Source: Robiginitalea sp. SC105
GTDB taxonomy: Bacteria; Bacteroidota; Bacteroidia; Flavobacteriales; Flavobacteriaceae
Length of the DNA: 64,000 nucleotides
Direction: 5' to 3'
NCBI RefSeq assembly: GCF_014243345.1
Contig: NZ_JACLZF010000002.1
Location: 186,001 to 250,000 of the forward strand
The notes under the pieces were generated by a model. The model was not told where the DNA came from and searched no databases. It was given only the letters and a program-made list of their open reading frames with translations. Below, in pieces: positions 16,408-25,262 of this stretch (positions within the stretch are counted from its first letter, which is position 1; every line of letters begins with the position of its first letter). The position numbers and the translations under genes are program-made.

Positions 16408-18138
16408 ATGCGCCACCTACCAACCACTTTACTGGCCCTGCTGCTGCTTATATCCTGCGGCAAACAGGCCGATAAACCTGCGGCCGACGTAGCCGTATCC
16501 TTTTCCAGTGCCGTCAGCGACGTGCCCCTGGACGGGCGGCTCCTGCTGATGCTTTCCGACGACCCTGAAAACGAGCCGCGGTTCCAGATCAATTCGGGCC
16601 TGAAGACCCAGTTGATTTTCGGGATGAACGTGGAAGGGATGGCCCCCGGGGAATCCCGGAATTTTACGGGCGCCGAGCCCGGTTTTCCCTACCCGGACCT
16701 GGGCAGCGTACCCCCCGGGGAATACCGCGCCCAGGCCCTGTTGCATGTTTACGAGACGTTTAACCTCTCCACCGGGCACACGGTCAAGCTCCCCATGGAC
16801 AACGGGGAAGGCCAGCAATGGAACCGATCGCCCGGCAACCTGTACAGCCAGCCCGTGACCGTTACGGTAACCGAAGACGGCATCACCGGCCTGGAGCTGG
16901 TTATGGACCAGAAGATACCACCCATCCCCGAGCCGGAGGATACCCCCTGGATCAAGCATATCAGGATCCGTTCAGAGCGGTTGTCCGAGTACTGGGGGCG
17001 CGACATGTACCTGGGGGCGCACGTGCTGCTGCCGAAAGGGTTCGAGGAGCATCCGGAAGCGCGCTACCCCCTCATGGTGTTCCAGGGGCATTTCCCGTCG
17101 GATTTTGGCGGTTTCCGCACCACCCCCCCGGACCCGGACCTGGAGCCGGAGTATTCCGAGCGCTTTGGCGTGGAAGGGTACAACATCATCCAGCAGCAGG
17201 AAGCCTATGATTTTTACCAGCGCTGGAATTCCCCGGAGTTCCCCCGCTTCCTGATTATTGAAATTCAGCACCCGACACCCTACTACGATGATTCCTATGC
17301 GGTAAATTCGGCTAGTCAGGGGCCGTACGGGGATGCCATTACCTACGAGCTGATCCCGTATATCGAGGAGCAGTTCCGGGGGTTGGGCCAGGGTTGGGCC
17401 CGCTTCCTCTACGGGGGTTCCACCGGTGGGTGGGAGGCCCTGGCCGTGCAGGTCAAATACCCGGAGGAATACAACGGCTGCTTTGCGGCCTGTCCGGATC
17501 CCATCGATTTCAGGGCCTATTGCCTGACAAATATCTACGAAGACAAAAATGCCTACTGGTACGAAAGCGACCATAAAGACCTGGAGGTGCCCGCCCACCG
17601 GGACTACCTGGGCAATATTCAGTCCACCATAAGGGAGGAAAACCACCTGGAGGCCGTCCTGGGCGACAAGAGCCGCTCCGGCCAGCAGTGGGATATCTGG
17701 GAGGCCACCTATTCCCCCCAGGGGCCCGATGGCTACCCCCGGCGGATCTGGGACAAGGCCACAGGGGAGATCGACCCGGAAGTGGCTGCCTACTGGCGGG
17801 AAAATTACGACCTCCGCCACATCCTGGAACGGGACTGGGACAAACTCGGCCCTTCCCTCCGCGGGAAGATCCACATCTATTGCGGGGACATGGACAATTA
17901 TTACCTGAATAACGCCGTCTACCTGATGGAGGACTTCCTGGAACAAACCACCGATCCGTATTACGAAGGGGAAGTGCTTTACGGGGACCGGGCAGAACAC
18001 TGCTGGAACGGGGACCCGGAATTGCCCAACCATATCAGCCGGCTCCGTTACAACAGCATGTACGTGCCCAAGATCATGGACCGCATTGCCAAATCGGCCC
18101 CGGCAGGGGCCGACCTGAGCAGCTGGCGGTACCGTTAG
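16408..18138 (+). CDS. Secreted lipoprotein esterase, alpha/beta-hydrolase fold
   Basis: A 576-residue lipoprotein (lipobox LISC, Cys17). Residues ~30-180 form a beta-rich N-terminal domain. From about 190 the protein is a putative-esterase (enterochelin-esterase/feruloyl-esterase-like) alpha/beta hydrolase. The nucleophile elbow is GGSTGG with Ser338; a likely acid is in CGDMDNYYLN and a likely His in DRAEHCWNGD near the end. The LMVFQGHFPSDFGG segment fits the oxyanion-hole strand. It should cleave an ester on an exported substrate in the periplasm or on the cell surface; the substrate is unknown. The next gene begins 20 nt downstream on the same strand, so the two may be co-transcribed. 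Confidence 0.85.
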   Translation: MRHLPTTLLALLLLISCGKQADKPAADVAVSFSSAVSDVPLDGRLLLMLSDDPENEPRFQINSGLKTQLIFGMNVEGMAPGESRNFTGAEPGFPYPDLGSVPPGEYRAQALLHVYETFNLSTGHTVKLPMDNGEGQQWNRSPGNLYSQPVTVTVTEDGITGLELVMDQKIPPIPEPEDTPWIKHIRIRSERLSEYWGRDMYLGAHVLLPKGFEEHPEARYPLMVFQGHFPSDFGGFRTTPPDPDLEPEYSERFGVEGYNIIQQQEAYDFYQRWNSPEFPRFLIIEIQHPTPYYDDSYAVNSASQGPYGDAITYELIPYIEEQFRGLGQGWARFLYGGSTGGWEALAVQVKYPEEYNGCFAACPDPIDFRAYCLTNIYEDKNAYWYESDHKDLEVPAHRDYLGNIQSTIREENHLEAVLGDKSRSGQQWDIWEATYSPQGPDGYPRRIWDKATGEIDPEVAAYWRENYDLRHILERDWDKLGPSLRGKIHIYCGDMDNYYLNNAVYLMEDFLEQTTDPYYEGEVLYGDRAEHCWNGDPELPNHISRLRYNSMYVPKIMDRIAKSAPAGADLSSWRYR

Positions 18139-18158
18139 CTATTTACTGTCGGAAAAAA

Positions 18159-18788
18159 ATGAGCTGGAAAACGACAACCAACAAAATGGCCTGGATCGCA
18201 TTTGGCACCCTGGCCATCGCCATCGGGCTATACCCTTTGGTGTATGCGGGTATGGAACGGGATATGGGCCTGCTCGCCTCCAAAAGCGATGAATTGTTCG
18301 GGCAGGTAACCTGGCGCCTCGCCTTTTACGGGCATATTTCCTTCGGCGGGCTGAGTCTGCTTACGGGCTGGACCCAGTTCAGCCGCCGCATCCGCCGGAA
18401 CTACCTGTCCTGGCACCGGGCGCTGGGCACCACGTATCTCGTGGCCGTCCTGCTCAGCGGCGTATGCGCCGTATACCTGTCATTCTTTGCCACGGGCGGA
18501 TGGATCCCCGGGTTGGGTTTTTTCCTGCTGGGGGTTTCCTGGATCTTTTTTACCCTCCGCGCTTACCGGGCTGTCCGGCAGGGACGCTACAATGAACACG
18601 GTCATTGGATGGTATACAGTTATGCCGCCTGCTTTGCCGCGGTGACCCTCCGGATCTGGATGCCCGTCCTGACCTTTGCGCTGGGCGACTTCCTGCCTGC
18701 CTATAAAATCGTAGCCTGGTTGTGCTGGGTGCCCAACCTGGTGTTTGCTTACTTTTGGGTCCGCCACAGGGGAATGGAACTGGGCTAA
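18159..18788 (+). CDS. DUF2306-family membrane protein
   Basis: A 209-residue protein with six or so hydrophobic segments and the hallmark histidines of DUF2306: GHISFGG, SWHRALGTTYL, and EHGHWMVYSYAACFAAVTLRIWM (quoted in parts: HWMVYSYAACF, TLRIWMP). The histidine pattern in paired helices suggests a heme- or metal-linked redox role, but no activity is established for the family to my knowledge. It starts 20 nt after the esterase stop and is followed closely by an acetyltransferase gene. Confidence 0.85.
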   Translation: MSWKTTTNKMAWIAFGTLAIAIGLYPLVYAGMERDMGLLASKSDELFGQVTWRLAFYGHISFGGLSLLTGWTQFSRRIRRNYLSWHRALGTTYLVAVLLSGVCAVYLSFFATGGWIPGLGFFLLGVSWIFFTLRAYRAVRQGRYNEHGHWMVYSYAACFAAVTLRIWMPVLTFALGDFLPAYKIVAWLCWVPNLVFAYFWVRHRGMELG

Positions 18789-18805
18789 ATGTTTATTTTT
18801 AAAGA

Positions 18806-19294
18806 TTGACAACCCTGAGGACAACATCTGATAACCCGGATTTCCGTACCCTGGTCCAGGCCCTGAATGCGGAGCTGGCAGAGCGGGATGGCCCGGACCA
18901 TGCGTTCTACAATCAGTTTAACGGGGTCGAAGCCCTCAACCGGGTGGTGGTGCTTATTGACGGAACGCTGCCAGTGGGTTGCGGGGCCCTCAAGGAATTC
19001 GGGGCCGGCAGTGTGGAAGTAAAGCGGATGTATACACGGCCTTCCCACCGCGGCCGCGGCATTGCCGGGCACATTTTAGAGCTCCTGGAAGCCTGGGCAT
19101 GGGAAGACGGGGTCACCCGCGTGGTACTCGAGACCGGGAAACGGCAACCGGAGGCCATCGCCCTGTACCAAAAGCACGGGTACCTGCGCATCCCGAATTA
19201 CCCGCCTTACCAGGGTGTCGACAACAGCGTTTGCTTTGAAAAGCACCTGGAAGCAGCAGGCAAAAAAAGCAGGGAGAACCTTGAAAAGACCTAA
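18806..19294 (+). CDS. GNAT-family N-acetyltransferase
   Basis: A 162-residue protein with the GNAT fold. Motif A, the acetyl-CoA pyrophosphate loop, is SHRGRGIAGHIL, preceded by the KRMYTRP strand; motif B is ALYQKHGYLRIPNYPPY. It transfers an acetyl group from acetyl-CoA to an amine; the acceptor is unknown. The start is TTG at 18806: a nearby ATG at 18789 leads into a stop after six codons. The gene follows the DUF2306 gene by 17 nt and precedes the DUF3500 gene by 26 nt. Confidence 0.9.
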   Translation: MTTLRTTSDNPDFRTLVQALNAELAERDGPDHAFYNQFNGVEALNRVVVLIDGTLPVGCGALKEFGAGSVEVKRMYTRPSHRGRGIAGHILELLEAWAWEDGVTRVVLETGKRQPEAIALYQKHGYLRIPNYPPYQGVDNSVCFEKHLEAAGKKSRENLEKT

Positions 19295-19320
19295 GGGAGA
19301 ACCTTTAACAGACCTAACTA

Positions 19321-20358
19321 ATGAAAATGAAAAAACTGATCAACTGCCTTGCCGTTTTATCCCTGGCTTTCGGTACGGCAAACGACCTGGCTTCGCAGGA
19401 CCTGTCCGAAAACGCCCGGGCATTTTTAAACAGCCTCTCACCCGAATTGCGACGGGCAGCCCAGTTCCCAATGTCTGATGCGGAAAGGGAAAACTTCCAT
19501 TTTGTGCCCCTGCCGGGACGCAAGGGGCCCACTTTCCATGATTTTGACGCCAGCCAGAAAAGTGCGGCCCTGGCCCTGCTGCGTGCCAGCCTGAGTGACA
19601 ACGGGTATCGGAAGAGTACGGAAATCATGGGACTTGAGGAGGTGCTTATCGCCATGGGGGAAGATTACAAATTTCCGGATGGCTCCCCGGTTCGCGACCC
19701 ACTGAACTACCACTTTTGCATTTTCGGGGAACCTTCACCCGAGGCTGCCTGGGGCTGGCGTTTTGAAGGACACCACCTCTCGCTGAACTTTACCTCGGGA
19801 AAGGGGCTGCTCGTATCGTCGACCCCGTCTTTTATGGGATCGAACCCGGCCATTGTGCCGGTTGGGCCGTCCCGTGGCAAACAGGTCCTGAAACGGGAAA
19901 GCACCCTCGCCCTCGACCTGTTGGGGTCCTTTTCTGAGGCTCAGATGGCCAAAGCCCGGTTTTCGGAAACGGCCCTGAAGGAAATTGTCACGGGCAGAGA
20001 CCGGGACATAGCGCTCCTCGAGCCCATGGGTATCGGATATGAGGAACTCACCCCGACCCAGCAAGCGGCCCTCCGCGAATTATTGGAAGTCTATATCGGG
20101 AATTATATATTTGATTTTTCAGAGACGTTCCGCCGGAAGATTGTTGATGCCGGGCTGGAAAACCTTTATTTTGCCTGGGCAGGGGGTACCCGATGGGGTT
20201 TGCCGCATTATTACCGCATTCAGGGGCCCATGCTGATCATCGAATACGACAACACCCAGAACAATGCCAATCACGTGCATACCGTTGTCCGGGACCTGAC
20301 CAACGATTTTGCGGAGGATTTTTTGAGGGAACACTACGGGGAAGAACACCATGATTGA
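19321..20358 (+). CDS. DUF3500-family secreted protein
   Basis: A 345-residue protein with an N-terminal signal peptide ending near LASQ. DUF3500 landmarks are the Q..AALALLRASLSDNGYRK helix region, FGEPSPEAAWGWRFEGHHLS, and the C-terminal HYYRIQGPMLIIEYDNTQNNANHVHTV segment (quoted in part: EYDNTQNNANHVH). The conserved His and Asp/Asn residues suggest a metal- or ligand-binding site, but the family has no assigned function that I know. It lies in a same-strand run between an acetyltransferase and an aldo/keto reductase, with a 19-nt gap to the latter, so an operon is likely. Confidence 0.85.
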   Translation: MKMKKLINCLAVLSLAFGTANDLASQDLSENARAFLNSLSPELRRAAQFPMSDAERENFHFVPLPGRKGPTFHDFDASQKSAALALLRASLSDNGYRKSTEIMGLEEVLIAMGEDYKFPDGSPVRDPLNYHFCIFGEPSPEAAWGWRFEGHHLSLNFTSGKGLLVSSTPSFMGSNPAIVPVGPSRGKQVLKRESTLALDLLGSFSEAQMAKARFSETALKEIVTGRDRDIALLEPMGIGYEELTPTQQAALRELLEVYIGNYIFDFSETFRRKIVDAGLENLYFAWAGGTRWGLPHYYRIQGPMLIIEYDNTQNNANHVHTVVRDLTNDFAEDFLREHYGEEHHD

Positions 20359-20377
20359 AAAAACAAAAAACTAGGAC

Positions 20378-21349
20378 ATGAAATACAGAACCTTCGGAAG
20401 GACCGGCTGGAAAGTAAGCGAAATCGGATATGGCATGTGGGGCATGGCAGGCTGGAAAGGGTCCGACGATACCCAATCGGAACGTTCCCTGGACCTGGCC
20501 GTGGAACAGGGCGTAACTTTTTTTGATACGGCCTGGGGATATGGCGAAGGCCACAGCGAACGCCTGCTGGGAAAACTCCTCAGGCGCCATCCCGGGAAAA
20601 ATCTCTATGCGGCCAGTAAAATCCCGCCCAAAAACTTCCAGTGGCCTGCAAAACCGGAGTACTCCCTGGAGGAGTCCTATCCGGCGGAACATATCCGGGA
20701 GTACACGGAAAAAACTCTGACAAACCTGGGTGCCGAGCGGATTGACCTAATGCAGTTCCACACCTGGGACGACCGCTGGGCGGACCGGGATGAATGGAAA
20801 CGGGCCGTGGAAGACCTCAAGGCGGAAGGAAAAATCGCTGCCATGGGCATCAGCATGAACCGCTGGGAGCCCGAGAACGGGATGCGTGCCCTGGAGTCCG
20901 GGCTGATCGATGCCGTACAGGTGATCTACAACATTTTTGACCAGGCGCCGGAAGATGCGTTGTTTCCCTATTGCCGTGAGAACGGGATCGGGGTGATTGC
21001 GCGGGTTCCCTTTGACGAGGGGACATTGACCGGTAACATCACCCGGGACACCGTGTTCCCGGAAGGTGACTGGCGGGCCACCTACTTTGTGCCCGAGAAC
21101 CTCCACGCCTCTGCAGACCGGGCCGACCAGTTGCGGCCCCTGGTGCCGGAGGGGATGACCATGGCCGAAATGGCCCTTAGGTTTATCCTCGAAAACCCGG
21201 ATGTGGGCACGATCATCCCCGGCATGCGCAAAGCGCCTCACGTGATGGCCAATACCGCTACCAGTGATGGCGCAGGGTTGCCGCAGGGCTTACTGGCAAA
21301 ACTCAAGGACCACCGGTGGGACCGGGTACCTACTTCCTGGTCGCAATAA
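20378..21349 (+). CDS. Aldo/keto reductase
   Basis: A 323-residue cytoplasmic NAD(P)H-dependent oxidoreductase with a TIM barrel. The catalytic tetrad is visible: Asp and Tyr in FFDTAWGYG, Lys in YAASKI, and His in LMQFHTW. The C-terminal part carries the cofactor-binding loop (MALRFILENPDVGTIIPGM). The substrate is not predictable from sequence. It is probably the last large gene of a plus-strand unit that begins with the esterase or acetyltransferase; a 63-residue membrane protein follows. Confidence 0.93.
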   Translation: MKYRTFGRTGWKVSEIGYGMWGMAGWKGSDDTQSERSLDLAVEQGVTFFDTAWGYGEGHSERLLGKLLRRHPGKNLYAASKIPPKNFQWPAKPEYSLEESYPAEHIREYTEKTLTNLGAERIDLMQFHTWDDRWADRDEWKRAVEDLKAEGKIAAMGISMNRWEPENGMRALESGLIDAVQVIYNIFDQAPEDALFPYCRENGIGVIARVPFDEGTLTGNITRDTVFPEGDWRATYFVPENLHASADRADQLRPLVPEGMTMAEMALRFILENPDVGTIIPGMRKAPHVMANTATSDGAGLPQGLLAKLKDHRWDRVPTSWSQ

Positions 21350-21392
21350 ACGGCGGGTCCGTTCAATCGGGACCCCGTAAAAAAGGAAACAG

Positions 21393-21584
21393 ATGAAACG
21401 GATTGTTCTCCGCGCCGCCTTCGGGGCAGTATTTTTCTATATTTTTAAGCTGGTCCTGGGGGGTGTGTACACCCCGGAAGCCTTTTTGGAAGAATCCAAA
21501 TACGCCCTGGCCTTCGGCGTTTTTTATGCCTTGTTCCTGCTCGCCATGGAAAAGTTCGGCAAGAAGAAGGGCGACGGCAAATAG
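21393..21584 (+). CDS. Small membrane protein (63 aa)
   Basis: A 63-residue protein with two hydrophobic helices (about 5-24 and 38-53) and a basic tail KFGKKKGDGK. The basic C-terminus and N-terminal MKR predict both ends on the cytoplasmic side. The gene follows the aldo/keto reductase by 43 nt and converges on the VOC gene with a 4-nt gap between stops. No family recognised. Confidence 0.65.
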   Translation: MKRIVLRAAFGAVFFYIFKLVLGGVYTPEAFLEESKYALAFGVFYALFLLAMEKFGKKKGDGK

Positions 21585-21588
21585 GGCC

Positions 21589-22011
21589 CTATTTGGCAAA
21601 GAGCTGGTCCATATTCCGGAATGCCTTGAATTCCAGGGCATTTCCCGCAGGGTCCAGGAAAAACATGGTGGCCTGTTCCCCGACTTCCCCCTTGAACCGG
21701 ATATAGGGTTCAATGACAAAATCAACCCCCTTACCCTCGAGTTTCTTTGAAAAGTCCTGGAAAGCCTCCCAGGGGAGGACCACCCCGTAATGGGGCACTG
21801 GGACATTTTTCCCATCCACCGGGTTGGTGTGCAGGGCCTCTTCGGATTTGGGTTTGTAATGGATCACCAGCTGGTGCCCGAAAAGGTTGAAGTCCACCCA
21901 GTGGTCGCTGCTGCGGCCTTCTTCGCATTCGAGGACCTCATTGTAGAATTTCCGGCATTCGGCCAGGTTGTGGACGGGAATCGCCACGTGGAAAGGGGTA
22001 ACGTTTTGCAT
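21589..22011 (-). CDS. VOC (glyoxalase/bleomycin-resistance) superfamily protein
   Basis: A 140-residue protein with two beta-alpha-beta-beta-beta modules. Likely metal ligands are His in FHVAIPV, His in FGHQLVIHY, His in PHYGVVL and Glu in NALEFKAF. It could be a dioxygenase, lyase or resistance-type protein; the particular reaction cannot be read from sequence. I chose the ATG at 22011 because the upstream ATG at 22029 falls inside the candidate -7 box at 22034-22027. Confidence 0.88.
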   Translation of the reverse strand: MQNVTPFHVAIPVHNLAECRKFYNEVLECEEGRSSDHWVDFNLFGHQLVIHYKPKSEEALHTNPVDGKNVPVPHYGVVLPWEAFQDFSKKLEGKGVDFVIEPYIRFKGEVGEQATMFFLDPAGNALEFKAFRNMDQLFAK

Positions 22012-22026
22012 GTTTCCGTTTTGGTT

Positions 22027-22034
22027 CAAAAATA
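22027..22034 (-). promoter_or_regulatory. Candidate -7 box for the VOC gene
   Basis: The minus strand reads TATTTTTG, an exact TAnnTTTG match, 15 nt before the ATG at 22011. It overlaps the alternative ATG at 22029, which argues against that start. Confidence 0.5.
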
Positions 22035-22103
22035 CGAAAAAGCGCCCGCTGCAAACAGGCTTCCTGCAGGGATTTTGAACGGGTTTACTGCTTTCGGAGG
22101 GGT

Positions 22104-22961
22104 CTACTGCTTCAGGAGGAAATCCACGATGCGACGGTTGACCATTTCCTGGTGCATGGAATGGCCAAGCCCCTCCGTGGGGACCAGCTCACTGCCTTCC
22201 CAGGCTTCATGGACGCGGCGGGAAGCCTCGAAGGGGGCAATCCGGTCGTGTTTGTCGTGCAAAAGCAGGCCGGCCTTTTGGTTGTCCCTCACAAATTCTG
22301 AAGTGGAGAATTCCCGGATACCAAAGCCGAACTTTTCCCGGACCTGTTCGTCCAGGGCAGCCAGCACTCGGTTGTTAAAACCCAGCAAGGACTGGTAGCT
22401 CTGCATGATCTCGTGCAATTCCGAAGGAGAGCCGATGGTGACGATTTTCTCCACGAATTCATTCGGGTATTTGTAGTTGTGGTACAGGGCGGTCGTCCCC
22501 CCGACTGAATGGCCCACCACTACTTCCGGCTGGTAGTGCTGCACCAGGTATTCCACGCATTCCGTGTAAACAGGGACGTAGAAATAATCGCCGCTGGAAT
22601 CCCCGTGTGCCGGGGCATCGAAGGCCATGATGTCAAAGCCGGCCTCCCGGAGGAAGGCGATCAGGTTCCTCCAGCGGAAGGCATTGCTTTCCCAACCGTG
22701 AAGGAGTAAAACTCTGGGGCCGTTGCCCGGCCAGCGATATCCCTGTATCCGGTGTCCGGCGATGTGGTGCACCCGGTCTTTTGCCGGCGATAGGAAGGCT
22801 TCCTGCTCCGGCAGGATCCGGCCTTTGCGCACTTTGGAAAAGGTGAGCAGGGCCCGCCGGCCGGCGGCCCGGCGGTCTATATAGGACAGGAGGTTGAAAT
22901 AGGTCCCGTAGGCCCGGACCAGCAGGGCTTTTTTTGCGTTTCCCCGGGTTGCCATATGCAT
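22104..22961 (-). CDS. Alpha/beta-fold hydrolase
   Basis: A 285-residue cytoplasmic hydrolase. The oxyanion-hole motif is LLLHGWESN, the nucleophile elbow is GHSVGG, the acid lies in DKHDRIAP and the base in GLGHSMH. The first ~70 residues form a basic extension. It belongs to the broad esterase/lipase group; the substrate is unknown. Two ATGs, 22961 and 22955, are almost equivalent. An exact TAnnTTTG box lies about 35 nt upstream. Confidence 0.9.
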   Translation of the reverse strand: MHMATRGNAKKALLVRAYGTYFNLLSYIDRRAAGRRALLTFSKVRKGRILPEQEAFLSPAKDRVHHIAGHRIQGYRWPGNGPRVLLLHGWESNAFRWRNLIAFLREAGFDIMAFDAPAHGDSSGDYFYVPVYTECVEYLVQHYQPEVVVGHSVGGTTALYHNYKYPNEFVEKIVTIGSPSELHEIMQSYQSLLGFNNRVLAALDEQVREKFGFGIREFSTSEFVRDNQKAGLLLHDKHDRIAPFEASRRVHEAWEGSELVPTEGLGHSMHQEMVNRRIVDFLLKQ

Positions 22962-22992
22962 CGTTTTAAGCAGGCGGTCGTTAAAGACGGGG

Positions 22993-23000
22993 CAAAATTA
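22993..23000 (-). promoter_or_regulatory. Candidate -7 box for the alpha/beta hydrolase
   Basis: The minus strand reads TAATTTTG, matching TAnnTTTG exactly, 31 nt before the ATG at 22961. Confidence 0.5.
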
Positions 23001-23063
23001 CGCGGTTTTCACGGGAACCCAAAGCGGATTCCAGCCCTAATCCCAAGGTGGTCGGGTGCGGGG

Positions 23064-24578
23064 TCAATCGGAATTGGTGACAAAGGCGATATAGCGGCTG
23101 TCGGGCGACCAGCTCGGTACGTTGATGGTCCCCTGTCCGCCATACACGTAGGCAATCGCCCGGGGTGTCCCGCCTTCGTAGGGCATGATGCGCAGCATGC
23201 AGTGTTTGTAAAACGGGTGGTCCCCGGAGGGGACGCTCGTGGGGAAACTGATCATCACCACCTGTTTGCCATCAGGGGAAACATGGGGAAACCAGTCGTT
23301 GAAGCGGTCGGTGGTCAGCTGGGCCTGTTGGGACCCGTCCGGCTTCATGCGCCAGATCTGCATGGTGCCCGTGCGGTTCGAGTTGAAGTAGATCCACTCC
23401 CCGTCGGGGCTGTATTCCGAACCGTCGTCCAGGGTAGGCTCGTCGGTCAGCCGGGTTTCCTCCCCGCTGGCGACATCCACGGCATAGATGTCGTATTGCC
23501 CGTTGCGGTTCCCCGTAAACAGCATGGTTTTCCCGTCCCGGGACCAACCGTGGAGGTAGGAGGCACCAAGGCCTTCCCCGGTCACCTTTTCCGGGTTGTC
23601 CGATCCGGATATCGGCAGGTGGTAGATGGAGGACACCCCGCCATCATCCGGGTTGTGGTGGCTGATGCCGATCCGGCTGCCATCCGGGAGCAGCACGTGG
23701 TCGTTGTTGTTGGAATTCGCAAAGCCTGTATTCAGCACCCCGATGCGGCCGCTTTCCAGGTCGTAGGTGTAGAGGTAGCCGTTGGAGTTGTAGATGAGTG
23801 TTTTCCCGTCCGGGGTCCAGTTGGGCGCCTGTATGCTGTGGGCCGAATAAAAGAGCACCTTACGGAGACCCGTCTGCAGGTCCAGCACCTCCAGGCGGCT
23901 GCCCAGGTAATCGCGGTAGGGGGTATCCCCGGGGTCTTCGGGCTTTACGATGCGCACGTTCCGGAAAGTGGCCGTTTCGGCAACCTCCGGGTTATGCGAA
24001 CACACATAGAGTCCGGCAAACAATTCCGAATCCAGCTCCAGTTCCCGGCTGACCGACTCAAAAGGCTCCCCCATCCGGGCCACGGACATGGTAAAGGTGT
24101 TCCCCCGCCGTTCGAGTTGCACCACATCCGGGTTTCTTGTTTCCAGGCTGTCTTCCTGTGTCTCTGCCCCCGTTTCGCTCCGAAACTGCAGGGCGGCCAG
24201 GCCGTCGCCGTGCAGGCAGGCATTGGCATGGGCAGCATCCGGCCGCAGGGATTCCCGAACGATCCACCCGATTTTCCGGTGCGGGTCTGCCCCGTTGCCC
24301 TCAAAGGCCATTTCGGCCCGCAGGATAAAGTCGCCCTGCACGCTGGTCCAGGCGTAATGGAATTCGTCTGATCCAAGCCACATATTGGTCCCTGAGCCGG
24401 TAATCCGGTAGACCCCTGTTTCCGGTTCAAAGGCTACCGAGCCCGGGATGCGCACCGGACCGATGTCCTGGTTCCTGTCAAAGGCCCCCGGGGCGGACTG
24501 GGCATTCATGGAATTAGAGGCAAAGAGGCAGATTGCCAGAGCGGCAGCTGCGGTAAAACGGCGAATTGGAGAGGTCAT
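23064..24578 (-). CDS. Secreted TolB-like beta-propeller with laminin-G-like N-terminal domain
   Basis: A 504-residue protein with a signal peptide ending near SMNAQ. Residues ~35-215 resemble a DUF1349/concanavalin-like domain (GSDEFHYAWTSVQGDF, GNGADPHRKIGWIVRES). Residues ~225-504 hold PD40-type propeller repeats with SPDGxxI/V and W.MKPDGS motifs (WTPDGKTLIYNSNG, YSPDGEWIYFNSN, WSPDSRYIAFVTN). Propellers of this type act as binding scaffolds in the periplasm or on the surface; no catalytic residue set is evident. The gene stands alone on its strand, preceded by ~100 bp without an exact promoter box. Confidence 0.87.
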   Translation of the reverse strand: MTSPIRRFTAAAALAICLFASNSMNAQSAPGAFDRNQDIGPVRIPGSVAFEPETGVYRITGSGTNMWLGSDEFHYAWTSVQGDFILRAEMAFEGNGADPHRKIGWIVRESLRPDAAHANACLHGDGLAALQFRSETGAETQEDSLETRNPDVVQLERRGNTFTMSVARMGEPFESVSRELELDSELFAGLYVCSHNPEVAETATFRNVRIVKPEDPGDTPYRDYLGSRLEVLDLQTGLRKVLFYSAHSIQAPNWTPDGKTLIYNSNGYLYTYDLESGRIGVLNTGFANSNNNDHVLLPDGSRIGISHHNPDDGGVSSIYHLPISGSDNPEKVTGEGLGASYLHGWSRDGKTMLFTGNRNGQYDIYAVDVASGEETRLTDEPTLDDGSEYSPDGEWIYFNSNRTGTMQIWRMKPDGSQQAQLTTDRFNDWFPHVSPDGKQVVMISFPTSVPSGDHPFYKHCMLRIMPYEGGTPRAIAYVYGGQGTINVPSWSPDSRYIAFVTNSD

Positions 24579-24680
24579 GGAGGTGGTTTTAAGGATGGCG
24601 CGGGCCTCCCGGGCCCGGCTTTTGAAAAGATATGAAAAAATACGGGTCGGTGGCTAAAATGAGCCCTCCCAATCAGGGAA

Positions 24681-25229
24681 TCAATCCCAGCCTACCATAA
24701 GATACTTGACAGGGGCGGAGTCCGGTATCTGCACGGCCTCAATCGGGTCCCGCGAATAGCGGAGGGAGGCCGGCAAAGATTCCCTGGAGATGGTTATATA
24801 GACATCGGTTCCTTTCAAAAGGACCAGAACGTTGTTCAGGGAGGTAATCACCTTCCGGATTTCATATTGTTCCTTAATCTCTCCGAAAGTACTCCCAAGG
24901 AAGATGTTCTTGTCCGTTGTGAAGCGCTTGTCGTGGACGCGGATATTGCCGATCAGGTTCAGGCTGTCCCCGGCAGGGCTCAGCGTCAGCAAGTGTTTGC
25001 CGCCTTTTTCATACACCTCGATCCGGCTGGCGGAACCGAGCTGGGACCGGGTGGTGTCCCGGACCAGGGAGTCTGCCCGGTATATGCTGTCGAGCTGTGA
25101 GAGGGTATGGTCCCGGTGCAATTTGCCAACCTGGTCCTGGGTAATCAGGAACGGGTCTGCCGCGGGGTCCGTAGTGCAACCCGCAACGAGCAGGCTGCCA
25201 ATGGCGAGCAGGAAGGTCAGTTTTTTCAT
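24681..25229 (-). CDS. Lipoprotein of unknown function
   Basis: A 182-residue lipoprotein (lipobox LVAGC, Cys18). The mature part is mixed alpha/beta and contains a GNIRVHDKRF...NIFLGSTFGEIKEQYEI region that resembles lipoproteins reporting a baseline value, but I recognise no named family. It begins 34 nt after the stop of the HerA-like ATPase gene on the same strand, so the two are probably one transcript. No motif connects their functions. Confidence 0.75.
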   Translation of the reverse strand: MKKLTFLLAIGSLLVAGCTTDPAADPFLITQDQVGKLHRDHTLSQLDSIYRADSLVRDTTRSQLGSASRIEVYEKGGKHLLTLSPAGDSLNLIGNIRVHDKRFTTDKNIFLGSTFGEIKEQYEIRKVITSLNNVLVLLKGTDVYITISRESLPASLRYSRDPIEAVQIPDSAPVKYLMVGWD

Positions 25230-25262
25230 GGATAAATGGTTAGACTGGGATTCGGAAAAGGA

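Noticed and set aside
21350-21388. GC-rich hairpin followed by A-run after the aldo/keto reductase
   Set aside because: The run after the stem is A, not T, on the plus strand, and no minus-strand gene ends here, so it does not qualify as an intrinsic terminator.
22956-24371. 471-codon plus-strand frame opposite the secreted propeller gene
   Set aside because: The minus strand has a signal peptide, a laminin-G-like domain and propeller repeats. The plus frame has no recognisable domain and is a shadow.
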